Source: Microbacterium oleivorans
Lineage (GTDB): Bacteria > Actinomycetota > Actinomycetes > Actinomycetales > Microbacteriaceae
Direction of reading: 5' to 3'
NCBI RefSeq assembly: GCF_001644225.1
Contig: NZ_LSTV01000001.1
Span: 62,001 to 126,000 of the forward strand
Length of the DNA: 64,000 nt
The notes beneath the pieces are model-generated. The model was not told where the DNA came from and made no database searches. It worked only from the letters and a program-made list of their open reading frames with translations. The translations under genes and the position numbers were made by a program. Each line of letters starts with the position of its first letter. The stretch's first letter is position 1. This document shows, in pieces, positions 25,988 through 35,598 of the stretch.

Positions 25988-27124
25988 ATGTCGACCCCGA
26001 CGCGACCCGCCCCCGCGACCCGCAGCCGCCGCACCGCCGGCAAGATCCTGCCCGAGCACGCCCGCGCCCACAACCGCGCGCTCGTGCTCCAGGCGCTCTT
26101 CACGCAGGGCGCCATGAGCCGCGCCGACCTCGCCCGCGAGACCGGCCTCACCCGCGTCACGATCTCGGACCTCGTCGCCGGCCTCATCGACGACGGCTAC
26201 GTGATCGAGCAGGGGGTGCGCGAGGCATCCGGTCCCGGAAAACCGGCGATCCTCGTCGACATCGACCGCGACGGCCACCGCATCGCCGGACTCGACCTGT
26301 CGGGCAGTGAGCAGTTCGCCGGCGCCGTGCTCACCCTCGACGGCGAGATCGTCGCCCGGCACGCCGTCGACGTACCCGCCGATCGCAGCGACGTCTTCGC
26401 CGCGATCGTCCGCCTCGCGCGCGACGTCATCGCCGACGCGCACGCGCCGGTGCTCGGCCTCGGCGTCGGCACGCCCGGTGTCGTCGACGACCGCGGCGTC
26501 GTGCTCGCGGCGCCCGGATTCGGGTGGACGGACGTCGATCTCGCCGGGCAGCTGGAGGCCGAGCTCGGTCTCCCCGTCCTCGTCGCCAACGACGCGAACG
26601 CGGCCGTCCTCGCCGAGCACACGTTCGGGGGAGCGGGCGACGACGTCATCCTCGTCCGGGTCGGCCGCGGTGTCGGTGCGGGGCTCCTCACCGGCGGCGA
26701 GCCGCTCGCCGGCGCCCGCTTCGCCGCGGGCGAGATCGGACACGTGACGGTCGGCACCGACGGCGGCCCGGCGTGCGCCTGCGGCAAGATCGGATGCCTC
26801 GAGGCCTGGCTCGCGGTCCCCGCCCTCACCGAGCGGCTCGCCGCCGCGGACGACCCGCAGGGCGTGCTCCGCGACGCCGGCGAGCGCCTCGGCATCGCCC
26901 TCGCGCCGATCGTCGGCGCCCTCGATCTGTCGGAGATCGCCCTCTCCGGCCCCGCCGACCTGCTCGGCGGCACCCTCGCCGAGGCTGCCGCCGAGACGGT
27001 ACGCACCCGGACCCTCGCCACGTTCCACGACGGGCTCCAGGTGCGCATGTCGACCCACAGCGAGGACATCGTCCTGCGCGGTGCGGCCGTCATGGTCCTG
27101 TCCGGCCGTCTCGGCGTGTCCTGA
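25988..27124 (+). CDS. ROK-family transcriptional regulator (NagC-like)
   Basis: 378 residues. The winged HTH (about 28-85) reads LFTQGAMSRADLARETGLTRVTISDLVAGLIDDGYV; a ROK sugar-binding domain follows with GVGTPGVVD, AGEIGHVTV and the zinc-type cluster CACGKIGCLEAW. Such proteins repress amino-sugar or sugar catabolic genes until the sugar binds. It heads an operon with an ABC sugar importer and a ROK kinase, and operators of the same type stand before it and before the hexosaminidase-nagA operon. The inducer is therefore probably a GlcNAc-type sugar. Confidence 0.9.
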   Translation: MSTPTRPAPATRSRRTAGKILPEHARAHNRALVLQALFTQGAMSRADLARETGLTRVTISDLVAGLIDDGYVIEQGVREASGPGKPAILVDIDRDGHRIAGLDLSGSEQFAGAVLTLDGEIVARHAVDVPADRSDVFAAIVRLARDVIADAHAPVLGLGVGTPGVVDDRGVVLAAPGFGWTDVDLAGQLEAELGLPVLVANDANAAVLAEHTFGGAGDDVILVRVGRGVGAGLLTGGEPLAGARFAAGEIGHVTVGTDGGPACACGKIGCLEAWLAVPALTERLAAADDPQGVLRDAGERLGIALAPIVGALDLSEIALSGPADLLGGTLAEAAAETVRTRTLATFHDGLQVRMSTHSEDIVLRGAAVMVLSGRLGVS

Positions 27125-27204
27125 CCCCGGCATCACCCGCTCCACCCGCATCTCCCGCGACGATCCGCCCGGGTCGCCGCATCCCACACAGTGAAGGAAC
27201 CGCT

Positions 27205-28467
27205 ATGAAGAAGACCCTCGGAGCACTGTCGCTCCTCGGCGCGTCGGCCCTCGTCCTGTCCGGCTGCGCCGGCGCCTCGACCCCCGCGGGAGGAAGCGCC
27301 GAGACCGGCGACCTGACCGTCTGGCTCGTCGGCACCGACACCCCCCAAGACGCGCGCGACTACCTCGAGAAGACCTTCGAGGAGCAGAACGACGGGTGGA
27401 CCCTCACGATCGAGGAGAAGACCTGGGCCGACACCGCCGAAGGGTACGTCGCCGCGCTGTCGTCCAACGATGCGCCCGACATCGTCGAGGTCGGCAACAC
27501 CCAGGCCCCCGGATTCATCTCGCAGGGCCTGTTCGCCGACCTCTCCGGCATCCAGGACGACCTCGGCGGCGACGACATGCTGCAGAGCTTCGTCGACCTC
27601 GGATCGGAGGACGGCACGCTCTACGCGGCGCCCTACTACGCCGGGTCGCGCGTCGTGTTCTACTCGCCGTCGACCTTCTCGGGCGAGATCCCCACCACCC
27701 TCGAGGACTACGTGAAGGGCGGCATCGCAGCCACCACCGCCACGAAGTCGGGCATCTACGCGCCGGGCAAGGACTGGTACAACGCCCTGCCCTACGTCTG
27801 GGCGAACGGCGGCGAGATCGCCACTCTCGAGGGCGACACCTGGGTCGGCGGGTTCTCGAGCGAGGGCGGCGTCGCCGGCCTGACGATGCTGCAGGACGTC
27901 TACGAGAACGCGACCATCGCTCCCGCCGACGCCGACGAGGCCGACCCGCAGGTGCCCTTCTGCGCCGACGAGATCGGGTTCCTGTCGGCGCCCGCATGGG
28001 TGAAGTGGTCGATCCTCGCGCCGGCGGACGCCGAAGCGCCGGGCTGCCCCGACGGCGCCGGCAAGGATCTCGCCGCCTTCGCCCTGCCCGGCTTGAGCGC
28101 GGGCGAGGTCGCCCCCGTCTTCGCCGGCGGCTCGAACGTCGCCATCGCGGCGAAGTCCGACGCGCAGGAGAAGGCCCAGGCGGCGCTCGAGATCATCCTC
28201 TCCGAGGGCTACCAGAAGATCCTCGCCGAGAACGGCCTCATCCCCGCGCGCACCTCGTTCGCGCAGTACCTGCCCGACGACGCCATCACCGCCGAGGCCG
28301 CGAAGGCAGCGGCATCCTCCAAGGCCGTCCCGGCCAGCCCGAAGTGGGCCGAGGTCGAGTCCGCGGGCGTCATCAAGGACGCGCTCGTGAAGATCGCCCA
28401 GGGCGGCGACGTCACGCAGATCGCGACCGAGCTCGACGGCCAGATCGAGTCGATCCTCAACTCGTGA
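27205..28467 (+). CDS. Family 1 sugar-binding lipoprotein of ABC importer
   Basis: A 420-residue lipoprotein with signal peptide and lipobox LSGC (Cys about 21). The mature part begins GDLTVWLVGTDTPQDARDYL and contains APDIVEVGNTQAPGFISQGLFADLS, typical of SBP_bac_1 carbohydrate receptors (NgcE/MsmE class). A disulfide is possible between the Cys residues in VPFCADE and APGCPDG. GAAGGAAC provides the ribosome site. It is followed by two permease genes but no ATPase gene, as usual for actinobacterial sugar importers that share a central MsiK-type ATPase. Confidence 0.92.
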   Translation: MKKTLGALSLLGASALVLSGCAGASTPAGGSAETGDLTVWLVGTDTPQDARDYLEKTFEEQNDGWTLTIEEKTWADTAEGYVAALSSNDAPDIVEVGNTQAPGFISQGLFADLSGIQDDLGGDDMLQSFVDLGSEDGTLYAAPYYAGSRVVFYSPSTFSGEIPTTLEDYVKGGIAATTATKSGIYAPGKDWYNALPYVWANGGEIATLEGDTWVGGFSSEGGVAGLTMLQDVYENATIAPADADEADPQVPFCADEIGFLSAPAWVKWSILAPADAEAPGCPDGAGKDLAAFALPGLSAGEVAPVFAGGSNVAIAAKSDAQEKAQAALEIILSEGYQKILAENGLIPARTSFAQYLPDDAITAEAAKAAASSKAVPASPKWAEVESAGVIKDALVKIAQGGDVTQIATELDGQIESILNS

Positions 28468-28520
28468 CCCCGGTGCAGGGGGCGGCGACGCCCCCTGCAC
28501 CCCTCTCCCGGAGGATGCCG

Positions 28521-29492
28521 ATGACCGTCACCCTGACCCGGCCCGCTCCCGCGCGGGCACCCCGCGACCGCTTCGCCGGCGCCGCGCGCGAACGTGCGCG
28601 TCGTCGCAAGGACGGGGCGGCGGCACTGACCCTGCTCGGTCCGTCCCTCGTGATCCTCGCGGTGATGGTGGGCTACCCGGCCGTCCTCATGGTGGTCCAG
28701 TCGTTCACGGACTACTCGATCCGCAACAAGGTGCAGGGGACCCTGCCCGACGTCGTCGGGTTCGCCAACTACCTCGAGGTGTTCACCGCGTCGGACTTCC
28801 CGGCGGTGCTCGTGCGCAGCCTCGGACTCATGCTCGTCATGACCGTGTTCATCGTCGGGCTCGGCGCCCTCGTCGCGGTGCTCATGACGCGCCTCACGCG
28901 CGGCTGGCGGCTGCTCGTGTCGATTGGGCTGCTCCTGGCGTGGGCGATGCCGCCGCTGGCGGCCACGACGGTGTGGGGGTGGATCTTCGACGCCGAGTAC
29001 GGGCTCGTGAACTGGTTGTTCAACACCGTCACCGGGACCAGCGACTTCACGAACCACTCCTGGCTGCTCGACCCGTGGTCGTTCTTCGTCGTGCTGACGA
29101 TCATCGTCGTCTGGCAGGGCGTCCCGTTCGCGGCCTTCACGCTCTACGCGGCGCTCGGTCAGGTGCCGGGCGAGGTGCTCGAAGCGGCGTCGCTCGACGG
29201 CGCGACCGGGCTGCAGCGCTTCCGCCTGGTCGTCTACCCCTACCTCCGCAACGTCGTCACCGTCGTCGTGGTGCTCCAGGTCATCTGGAACCTCCGCATC
29301 TTCACGCAGGTCTACACACTCCAGCAGCGCGGCGGTCTCGTCTCGGAGACGAACGTGCTCGGCACCTACATCTTCCGGCAGGGCGTGGGGGAGTTCGGGG
29401 TGACGAGCGCGATCGGCGTGCTCACCGTCATCCTCCTGCTCGCCCTCTCGTGGGGCTACGTCCGCACGACTCTCAAGGAGGAGGAGCTGTGA
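28521..29492 (+). CDS. Sugar ABC transporter permease 1 (MalF/NgcF type)
   Basis: 323 residues with six transmembrane helices and the EAA loop EVLEAASLDGATGLQRFRLVVYP (around residues 220-245). ATG 28521 is chosen because GGAGG (28510-28514) lies 6 nt upstream; ATG 28515 would directly abut it. The basic N-terminus is cytoplasmic. It overlaps permease 2 by 4 nt. Confidence 0.93.
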   Translation: MTVTLTRPAPARAPRDRFAGAARERARRRKDGAAALTLLGPSLVILAVMVGYPAVLMVVQSFTDYSIRNKVQGTLPDVVGFANYLEVFTASDFPAVLVRSLGLMLVMTVFIVGLGALVAVLMTRLTRGWRLLVSIGLLLAWAMPPLAATTVWGWIFDAEYGLVNWLFNTVTGTSDFTNHSWLLDPWSFFVVLTIIVVWQGVPFAAFTLYAALGQVPGEVLEAASLDGATGLQRFRLVVYPYLRNVVTVVVVLQVIWNLRIFTQVYTLQQRGGLVSETNVLGTYIFRQGVGEFGVTSAIGVLTVILLLALSWGYVRTTLKEEEL

Positions 29493-30451
29493 GCACCCAG
29501 ATCACCCCCGCCGCCCAGCTCTCGACCGTCGGCGTCGACGAGGTCGCCGGACCCGTCGGCCACGCGAAGTCGCCCGTCACCGGGTCGCTCGCGGCGCGGC
29601 GGCCGCGGCGCTCGCCGCTCGGCCGCATCCTGCTCAACGTCGCCGCCCTCGTCGTGTTCGCCTGCTCGGTCTTCCCCGTGTACTGGATGCTGAACATGTC
29701 GTTCACGAGCGGCGAGTCGATCATCAGCCGCACCCCGAGCTTCCTGCCGCTGGACTTCACGCTCCGCAACTACGAGACCGCGTGGACGCGGCCCGCGGCG
29801 CCCGGGCAGACCGATTTCGTGCACGGACTCCTCAGCTCGGGGCTCGTGACCGTCGGTGTGCTCGTCGTCACGTTGCTGGTCGCTTTCCTCGCCTCGATCG
29901 CGGTCGCCCGCATCCGCTTCCGCGGGCGCCGGTCCTTCATCGTCGCGGTGCTGATCGTCCAGATGATCCCGGGCGAGGCGATGATGTTCACGATCTACGG
30001 GATGATCGACGACTGGCGTCTCATGAACACGCTCGTCGGGCTAGGCATCGTCTACGTCGCCGCCGTCGTCCCCTTCACGATCTGGACCCTTCGCGGGTTC
30101 GTCGCGGGCGTCCCGGTCGACCTCGAGGAGGCCGCGATGATCGACGGCTGCACCCGCTCGCAGGCGTTCTGGAAGGTGACCTTCCCGCTGCTCGCCCCCG
30201 GCCTCGTCGCGACGGGGGTGTTCGCCTTCATCCAGTCGTGGAATGAGTTCACGATGGCGCTCCTGCTGCTGCGCGGTCAGAACCTGACCCTGCCGCCGTG
30301 GCTGCTGTCGTTCCAGTCCGCGACCGAGGCCACCAACTGGGGGGCGGTGATGGCGGCATCCACCCTCATCTCGATCCCCGTCGTCGTCTTCTTCCTCATC
30401 GTGCAGGGACGGATGTCGGGTGGACTCGTGTCCGGCGCCGTGAAGGGCTGA
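29489..30451 (+). CDS. Sugar ABC transporter permease 2 (MalG/NgcG type)
   Basis: 320 residues, six helices, EAA loop DLEEAAMIDGCTRSQAFWKVTFPLLAPG. GTG 29489 overlaps the preceding stop and has AAGGAGGAGG just upstream, the strongest ribosome site of the operon. It pairs with permease 1 and the binding lipoprotein to import the sugar that the operon's kinase then phosphorylates. Confidence 0.93.
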   Translation: MSTQITPAAQLSTVGVDEVAGPVGHAKSPVTGSLAARRPRRSPLGRILLNVAALVVFACSVFPVYWMLNMSFTSGESIISRTPSFLPLDFTLRNYETAWTRPAAPGQTDFVHGLLSSGLVTVGVLVVTLLVAFLASIAVARIRFRGRRSFIVAVLIVQMIPGEAMMFTIYGMIDDWRLMNTLVGLGIVYVAAVVPFTIWTLRGFVAGVPVDLEEAAMIDGCTRSQAFWKVTFPLLAPGLVATGVFAFIQSWNEFTMALLLLRGQNLTLPPWLLSFQSATEATNWGAVMAASTLISIPVVVFFLIVQGRMSGGLVSGAVKG

Positions 30452-30452
30452 C

Positions 30453-31349
30453 GTGCGCATCGGAGTGGATGTCGGAGGCACGAAGACCCTCGCCGTCGCG
30501 CTCGACGACGCCGGACGCGTCATCGCCGAGGAGCGGCGGGCGACCGGCTGGGGCCCGGAGGCCGTGGTCGACGGAATCGTCGCCGTCGTCACGGTCGTGA
30601 CCGGGGGCGCGCGCCCGGACGCGCTGGGGATCGGGGTGCCGGGTCAGGTGTCGCCGGACGGTGTCGTGCGCCACGCGCTCAACCTCGGCATCGACGTGCT
30701 CGACCTCGCCGAGGTGGTGGGCGCCCGGACCGGGCTCCGCCCCGTCGTCGAGAACGACGTCCGCGCGGCCGCCGTCGGCGCGGCGTCCCTCCTCCCCGGT
30801 GCCGGGTCGATCGCCTACCTGAATCTCGGAACCGGCATCGCCGCGGGCATCGTCGGGGACGGGATGCCGTGGCGCGGCGCGCGCGGCGCCGCGGGCGAGA
30901 TCGGCCACGTCAGCGTCGACCCCGCCGGGCCCGCCTGCTCGTGCGGGCAGCGCGGCTGCATCGAGGCCCTCGCCGGTGGTGCGGCTGTGGCCGCCCGCTG
31001 GGCGAGGCCCGCGACCTTTCCGGTGGCCGACGTGTTCGACGCGGCGGAGGCGGGCGACCATCTCGCCGCGGGCCTGCGCGCGGACGTCGTGCGCGGGGTC
31101 GCCTCGGCCGTGCAGCTGCTCGTCCTGACCGCCGACGTGGATGTCGTGGTGCTGGGCGGCGGGGTGTCGCACCTCGGCGAGCGGTTGCGTGATCCGGTGC
31201 GCACGGCCCTGGCCACTGCGGCATCCGGATCCGCCTTCCTGGGTTCGCTGGAGCTGGCCGATCGCGTGGTGTCGACGCCCCGGAACGCGCCGGTCGGTGC
31301 GCGGGGCGCGGCGCTCCTGGCGGGCGCGACCGCGGTGACCGGGGTCTGA
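30453..31349 (+). CDS. ROK-family sugar kinase (probable N-acetylglucosamine kinase)
   Basis: 298 residues. The ATP motif IGVDVGGTKTLAVAL is at the N-terminus; ENDVRAAAVG contains the catalytic-type Asp; AGEIGHVSVDPAGPACSCGQRGCIEA is the ROK zinc cluster. There is no HTH, so it is an enzyme rather than a regulator. GTG start is 1 nt after the permease stop. Next to the ABC importer, and convergent to nagA and a hexosaminidase, GlcNAc is the likely substrate, giving GlcNAc-6-P for NagA; glucose is a less likely alternative. Confidence 0.87.
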   Translation: MRIGVDVGGTKTLAVALDDAGRVIAEERRATGWGPEAVVDGIVAVVTVVTGGARPDALGIGVPGQVSPDGVVRHALNLGIDVLDLAEVVGARTGLRPVVENDVRAAAVGAASLLPGAGSIAYLNLGTGIAAGIVGDGMPWRGARGAAGEIGHVSVDPAGPACSCGQRGCIEALAGGAAVAARWARPATFPVADVFDAAEAGDHLAAGLRADVVRGVASAVQLLVLTADVDVVVLGGGVSHLGERLRDPVRTALATAASGSAFLGSLELADRVVSTPRNAPVGARGAALLAGATAVTGV

Positions 31350-31493
31350 GACCGGCCGCCGTACCGAACTCAGTCTCGGAGACTCGCTCACGGGCGGAAC
31401 GGCCCACGGGTGCCTGATCCGGGGCGCCGGCGCGGACCCCGCGGACTGAGTACGGATCGCGCCGCGGCGCGCACCACCCGAGCGGATGCCGCG

Positions 31494-32642
31494 TCAGACC
31501 GTGCCGGTGAACACCCGCCGCACCTGCAGATCGGCGTCGAGCAGCACCGCGTCGGCGACGGCGCCAACGGTGAGCGAGCCGAGCTCCGGCCGGCCGATCG
31601 TGCGCGCGGGTGTGGTCGTCATTGCGGTGACGGCGGCTGGCAGCGGCACGCCCGCCGCGACGGCGGTGCGGAGGGCGGCGTCCTGCGTGAGGGTCGACCC
31701 CGCGATCGTGCCGTCCGCGAGGCGCGCGACGCCCGCCTGCACGGTGACGGACAGCGATCCCAGGCGGTAGGTCCCGTCGGTCGCCCCGGCGGCGGCCATC
31801 GCGTCGGTCACGAGCGCGATGCGGCCGGGGGCGGCGGCGAAGAGGATGCGGATGACGTCGGGGTGCACGTGCACGCCGTCGGCGATGACCTCGATCGTCA
31901 CACGCGGGTCGCCGGTCGCCGCGGCCACCGGGCCCGGGGCGCGGTGGTGCAGGCCGGGCATCGCGTTGAACGCGTGCGTGAGCAGCGTGGCGCCCGCTTC
32001 GAACGCGTCGCGGGCGAGGTCGGCGTCGGCGGAGGTGTGTCCCACCGCGACGACGACCCCGGCGCGGGTGAGGCGTGCGATCGCGTCGCGTCCGCCGGGC
32101 AGCTCGGGGGCGAGGGTCACCTGCACGAGCGAGCCGCGCGCGGCGGCGATCAGCGCCTCGATCGCGTCGGGTGTCGGGTGAACGAGAAGTGCGGGGTCGT
32201 GCGCGCCGTGGTGACCCGGGTCGAGGAACGGTCCCTCCAGGTGCGCGCCGAGGACCGAGGCATCCGTCCCCGCCAGATCCGCGATGACACCGAGGCGGGT
32301 CTGCAGATCCGCCGGCGAGCCGGCGACGAGCGAGATGACCGCGCGGGTCGTGCCGTGGGCGAGGTGCAGCGCGCGGGCCGCGAGGATCGCATCGCGCCCC
32401 TCCTCGTGCGCCCGGCCGCCGCCGCCGTGGCCGTGCAGGTCGACGAAGCCGGGCGTGAGCAGAGCCGCGTCGCCGGCGACCTCCCGCGCGTCGACGAGCT
32501 CGTCCGCGTCGAGCCCGCGCCAGGCGTCACCTGTGCCGGATGCCGCGACGCGGCCGGCCACGACGTGGATCCACGCGTCCGGGGTCTCGGTGCCGCCGTC
32601 GACGAGTCGGGCCGAGTGGACGATGCGGCTCAGGTCGTCCAC
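31494..32642 (-). CDS. nagA: N-acetylglucosamine-6-phosphate deacetylase
   Basis: A 382-residue amidohydrolase converting GlcNAc-6-P to GlcN-6-P and acetate. Metal and substrate motifs: PGFVDLHGHGG, GAHLEGPFLD, VGHTSADADL, HAFNAMPGLHHR and LVTDAMAAAG (catalytic Asp). GTG at 32642 is chosen with GAGGAGGT upstream; it overlaps the 3' end of the hexosaminidase gene by 13 nt, so the two are coupled. No nagB is in the window. Confidence 0.94.
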   Translation of the reverse strand: MDDLSRIVHSARLVDGGTETPDAWIHVVAGRVAASGTGDAWRGLDADELVDAREVAGDAALLTPGFVDLHGHGGGGRAHEEGRDAILAARALHLAHGTTRAVISLVAGSPADLQTRLGVIADLAGTDASVLGAHLEGPFLDPGHHGAHDPALLVHPTPDAIEALIAAARGSLVQVTLAPELPGGRDAIARLTRAGVVVAVGHTSADADLARDAFEAGATLLTHAFNAMPGLHHRAPGPVAAATGDPRVTIEVIADGVHVHPDVIRILFAAAPGRIALVTDAMAAAGATDGTYRLGSLSVTVQAGVARLADGTIAGSTLTQDAALRTAVAAGVPLPAAVTAMTTTPARTIGRPELGSLTVGAVADAVLLDADLQVRRVFTGTV

Positions 32643-34108
32643 GGGACCTCCTCGAGGGCGGGGAAGCGGATGCCGAGGGTCGTCCACAGCGGTCCGAGAC
32701 CGCCGACCCGGCTGCGGAAGGATTCCCACGTGCGCTCCGCGCCCGACGCGTTCGACCAGGCGATCTCCGCCGCTGCCGCGATGCGGGGGAACGCGAGGGC
32801 GTCGATGTCCTCGAGGGTCGCGACGGTCTCGGTCCACAGGGGCGCCTCGACGCCCAGGATCGCCGCCTCGTCGACACCGTCCACGACACGGGTAGGCTCC
32901 CAGTCGTACGCGCGGGCGAGGCTCGTCGGGCCGTTCGCCCAGGTGAGCCCCAGCGGGGAGTCTGCGGTGGGCTTCATGTCGAGGTAGACCGCGTCGGCGG
33001 GCGACAGGATGAGCCGGCCGCCCCGCTCGGCGAACGCGCGCGCGTGGCGGGCCTCGGCATCCGTCGGCGAGACGAAGCCCCAGAACTGACCGACCGTGCC
33101 GGGCGCGAGACCCGCCGCGGCGCCGGCCTCGTGCCAGGCGACCGGGGTCTTGCCGAGCGCCGTGATCGCGGCGCTCGCGTGCGCGACGAAACGCGCGAAG
33201 TCCTCGGGCGTCGTGCCGAGCGACTCGTCGCCGCCGAAGTGCAGCCACGGGCCGGGGGTGAGCTCGGCGAGCTCGGCGAACACGTCGCGCACGAAGGCAT
33301 CCGTCGCTTCGTCGCCGATGCGCAGCGACGAGAACCCGACGCCGATCCCGGTGTAGGGCTCGCCGGCGACCGGCGTCGACCCCTCGGTGATGACCTCGAC
33401 GGCGGGGGCCTCTGCGAGTTCGGGGTACGCGAGGCCGACGGCGTGCGTGTGGCCGGGCATGTCGAACTCGGGCACGACCGTCATGTGCCGGGATGCTGCG
33501 TACGCGACGATCGCGCGGTAGTCGTCCTGCGTGTAGTACCCGCCGGGGGCGCCGCCGACGGCGGTGGCCGACGCCTCCGCGGTGAGCTCAGGGCGCGAGC
33601 GCAGCTCGAGCCGCCAGCCCTGATCGTCCGACAGGTGCAGGTGCAGGACGTTGAGCTTGAGGGATGCCGCACGGTCGATGTATGCCCGCACGGTGTCGAG
33701 GTCGTGGAAGTGCCGTGCGACGTCGAGCATGACACCGCGGTACGCGAACCGCGGGCTGTCGATGATCCGCACGGCGGGGACGACCCACGCGCCGCCGTCG
33801 CGTGCGACCAGCTGGACGAGGGTCTGCACGCCGTAGAAGAGGCCCGCGGCATCCGCTCCGGTGATCCGGATGCCGGTGGCCGCCGCCTCGAGCCGGTACG
33901 ACTCCGCCGGGCCCGACCCGTCGACCGCCAGCGCGATGCCGTCACCCGTGCCGAGGTCGAGTCCCGTGCGCGTCCGGAGGAGCGCGCACAGGTGCGCGGC
34001 GGCATCCGGATCGCCCGTCACCGTCGCCCCGGTCAGCGCGTACGGCGCGCCGTCCGCGAGGGCGACGTCTGCGGGAAGGGGCACGAGGGGGAGGGGGAGC
34101 ACCGCCAC
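32630..34108 (-). CDS. GH20 beta-N-acetylhexosaminidase
   Basis: A 492-residue enzyme releasing terminal beta-GlcNAc/GalNAc from chito-oligosaccharides. The N-terminal GH20b-type fold (about 1-115) precedes the TIM barrel, which has FAYRGVMLDVARHFHD, LHLHLSDDQGWR and the catalytic pair Asp294-Glu295 in HFGGDES (substrate-assisted mechanism). No signal peptide, so it acts on imported oligomers. GTG 34108 is 8 nt from a ROK-type operator and lacks a Shine-Dalgarno, suggesting a leaderless or very short leader transcript. Operon with nagA. Confidence 0.92.
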   Translation of the reverse strand: MAVLPLPLVPLPADVALADGAPYALTGATVTGDPDAAAHLCALLRTRTGLDLGTGDGIALAVDGSGPAESYRLEAAATGIRITGADAAGLFYGVQTLVQLVARDGGAWVVPAVRIIDSPRFAYRGVMLDVARHFHDLDTVRAYIDRAASLKLNVLHLHLSDDQGWRLELRSRPELTAEASATAVGGAPGGYYTQDDYRAIVAYAASRHMTVVPEFDMPGHTHAVGLAYPELAEAPAVEVITEGSTPVAGEPYTGIGVGFSSLRIGDEATDAFVRDVFAELAELTPGPWLHFGGDESLGTTPEDFARFVAHASAAITALGKTPVAWHEAGAAAGLAPGTVGQFWGFVSPTDAEARHARAFAERGGRLILSPADAVYLDMKPTADSPLGLTWANGPTSLARAYDWEPTRVVDGVDEAAILGVEAPLWTETVATLEDIDALAFPRIAAAAEIAWSNASGAERTWESFRSRVGGLGPLWTTLGIRFPALEEVPWTT

Positions 34109-34116
34109 CGCCGTTC

Positions 34117-34133
34117 TGTAAGGTGTCCTAACA
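34117..34133. promoter_or_regulatory. ROK-type operator before hexosaminidase-nagA operon
   Basis: TGTAAGGTGTCCTAACA is a near-perfect palindrome (TGTnAGGnnnCCTnACA) located 9-25 nt upstream of the hexosaminidase GTG on the minus strand. It matches 14 of 17 bases of the site in front of the ROK gene at 25968-25984, linking the two divergent halves of the amino-sugar region into one regulon. Confidence 0.65.
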
Positions 34134-34170
34134 AAACCGATCGGGCCAGCCTAGCAGCGGCGGCATCCGT

Positions 34171-34254
34171 TATGCTCGCAGTGTCGCGACTGGCGTTGAG
34201 GTGGGCTACCACCGGGGAGCGATTGACACGGCATTCGACCGCGCGCCTGGGCCG
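34171..34254 (+). promoter_or_regulatory. ZTP (ZMP/pfl) riboswitch upstream of glyA, with promoter -10
   Basis: After a TATGCT -10 hexamer (34171-34176) the RNA would begin near 34183 with the conserved pfl-motif sequences: TCGCGACTGGCG (34184-34195), ACCACCGGGGAGCG (34208-34221) and the 3' GCGCCTGGGC half (34243-34252). These match the ZTP aptamer core and its pseudoknot partner. ZTP riboswitches sense ZMP/ZTP, which accumulates when 10-formyl-THF is short, and turn on one-carbon genes such as glyA and folD, the two genes that follow here. The 42 nt between aptamer and ATG would hold the expression platform. Confidence 0.88.
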
Positions 34255-34296
34255 ATGCGAGATCACCCATCCCGAAAGCCGTCGTCAGGAGATCGC

Positions 34297-35571
34297 ATGA
34301 CCGATTCGCTGTTCAACGCCCCGCTGTCCGAGGTCGACCCCGAGATCGCCGATGTGCTCGAGCGCGAGCTCGACCGTCAGCGCGGGTTCCTCGAGATGAT
34401 CGCCTCCGAGAACTTCGTTCCCGTCTCGGTGCTGCAGTCGCAGGGCTCCGTCCTCACCAACAAGTACGCCGAGGGCTACCCCGGCCGCCGGTACTACGGC
34501 GGCTGCGAGGTTGTCGACGTCGCCGAAGAGCTCGCCATCGAGCGCGCCAAGTCGCTGTTCGGCGCGGAGTTCGCCAACGTTCAGCCCCACTCCGGCGCAT
34601 CCGCCAACGCCGCCGTCCTGCACGCCATCGCCCGTCCCGGCGACACGCTGCTCGGCCTGTCACTCGACCACGGCGGTCACCTGACGCACGGCATGAAGAT
34701 CAACTTCTCGGGCCGCCTGTACGACATCGTCGCCTACGGCGTCGACGCCGAGACCTCGCTCGTCGACATGGACGAGGTGCGGCGACTTGCCCTCGAGCAC
34801 AAGCCGAAGGTCATCATCGCCGGCTGGTCGGCCTACCCGCGCCAGCTCGACTTCGCCGCCTTCCGCGCGATCGCCGACGAGGTCGGCGCGCTCCTCTGGG
34901 TCGACATGGCGCACTTCGCCGGTCTGGTCGCGGCGGGTCTGCACCCCTCTCCCGTGCCGCACGCGCACGTCGTCAGCTCGACGGTGCACAAGACGATCGG
35001 CGGTCCCCGGTCGGGCTTCATCCTCACGAACGACGCCGACATCGCGAAGAAGATCAACTCGGCGGTGTTCCCGGGTCAGCAGGGCGGCCCGCTCATGCAC
35101 GTGATCGCCGCGAAGGCGACCGCGTTCAAGCTCGCGGCATCCGACGCCTTCAAGGAGCGCCAGCAGCGCACCGTCTCGGGCGCGGCGATCCTCGCCGACC
35201 GGCTCTCGCAGCAGGACGTGAAGGATGCCGGCATCTCGGTCCGCTCCGGCGGCACCGACGTGCACCTCGTCCTCGTGGACCTGCGCGACGCGGCGATCGA
35301 CGGCAAGCAGGCCGAGGACCTGCTGCACGAGATCCGGATCACCGTCAACCGCAACGCGGTCCCGAACGACCCCCGCCCGCCGATGGTCACGTCGGGGCTC
35401 CGCATCGGCACCCCGGCGCTCGCGACCCGCGGCTTCGGCGACGCCGAGTTCACCGAGGTCGCGGACGTCATCGCGCTCGCGCTGCAGCCGGGTGCCGACC
35501 TCGAGGCGCTGCGCGCGCGCGTCGCGACGCTCGCCGACGCCTTCCCGCTGTACCCCGGCCTCCAGCAGTGA
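34297..35571 (+). CDS. glyA: Serine hydroxymethyltransferase
   Basis: A 424-residue PLP enzyme interconverting serine plus THF with glycine plus 5,10-methylene-THF. Motifs: [37 protein letters not shown] and [14 protein letters not shown] with the PLP lysine at 232. ATG 34297 has CAGGAGA just upstream; the frame extends back to 34201, but that part lies inside the riboswitch. Controlled by the ZTP riboswitch and followed by folD. Confidence 0.97.
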   Translation: MTDSLFNAPLSEVDPEIADVLERELDRQRGFLEMIASENFVPVSVLQSQGSVLTNKYAEGYPGRRYYGGCEVVDVAEELAIERAKSLFGAEFANVQPHSGASANAAVLHAIARPGDTLLGLSLDHGGHLTHGMKINFSGRLYDIVAYGVDAETSLVDMDEVRRLALEHKPKVIIAGWSAYPRQLDFAAFRAIADEVGALLWVDMAHFAGLVAAGLHPSPVPHAHVVSSTVHKTIGGPRSGFILTNDADIAKKINSAVFPGQQGGPLMHVIAAKATAFKLAASDAFKERQQRTVSGAAILADRLSQQDVKDAGISVRSGGTDVHLVLVDLRDAAIDGKQAEDLLHEIRITVNRNAVPNDPRPPMVTSGLRIGTPALATRGFGDAEFTEVADVIALALQPGADLEALRARVATLADAFPLYPGLQQ

Positions 35572-35598
35572 CCCCCGCCATCCGCCCCCTCCTCCGCC

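Noticed and set aside
31350..31493. Possible terminator or promoter in the gap between the ROK kinase and nagA
   Set aside because: Only weak imperfect palindromes (for example AGTCTC-G-GAGACT near 31372) with no loop; not strong enough to report as a feature.
34223..34229. TTGACA-like hexamer as a -35 for glyA
   Set aside because: It lies inside the riboswitch between conserved aptamer segments; the TATGCT at 34171 fits the expected RNA start.
34201..34296. N-terminal extension of glyA to an upstream start
   Set aside because: This stretch is the ZTP aptamer and its expression platform; the ATG at 34297 has a proper ribosome site and gives the normal GlyA length.
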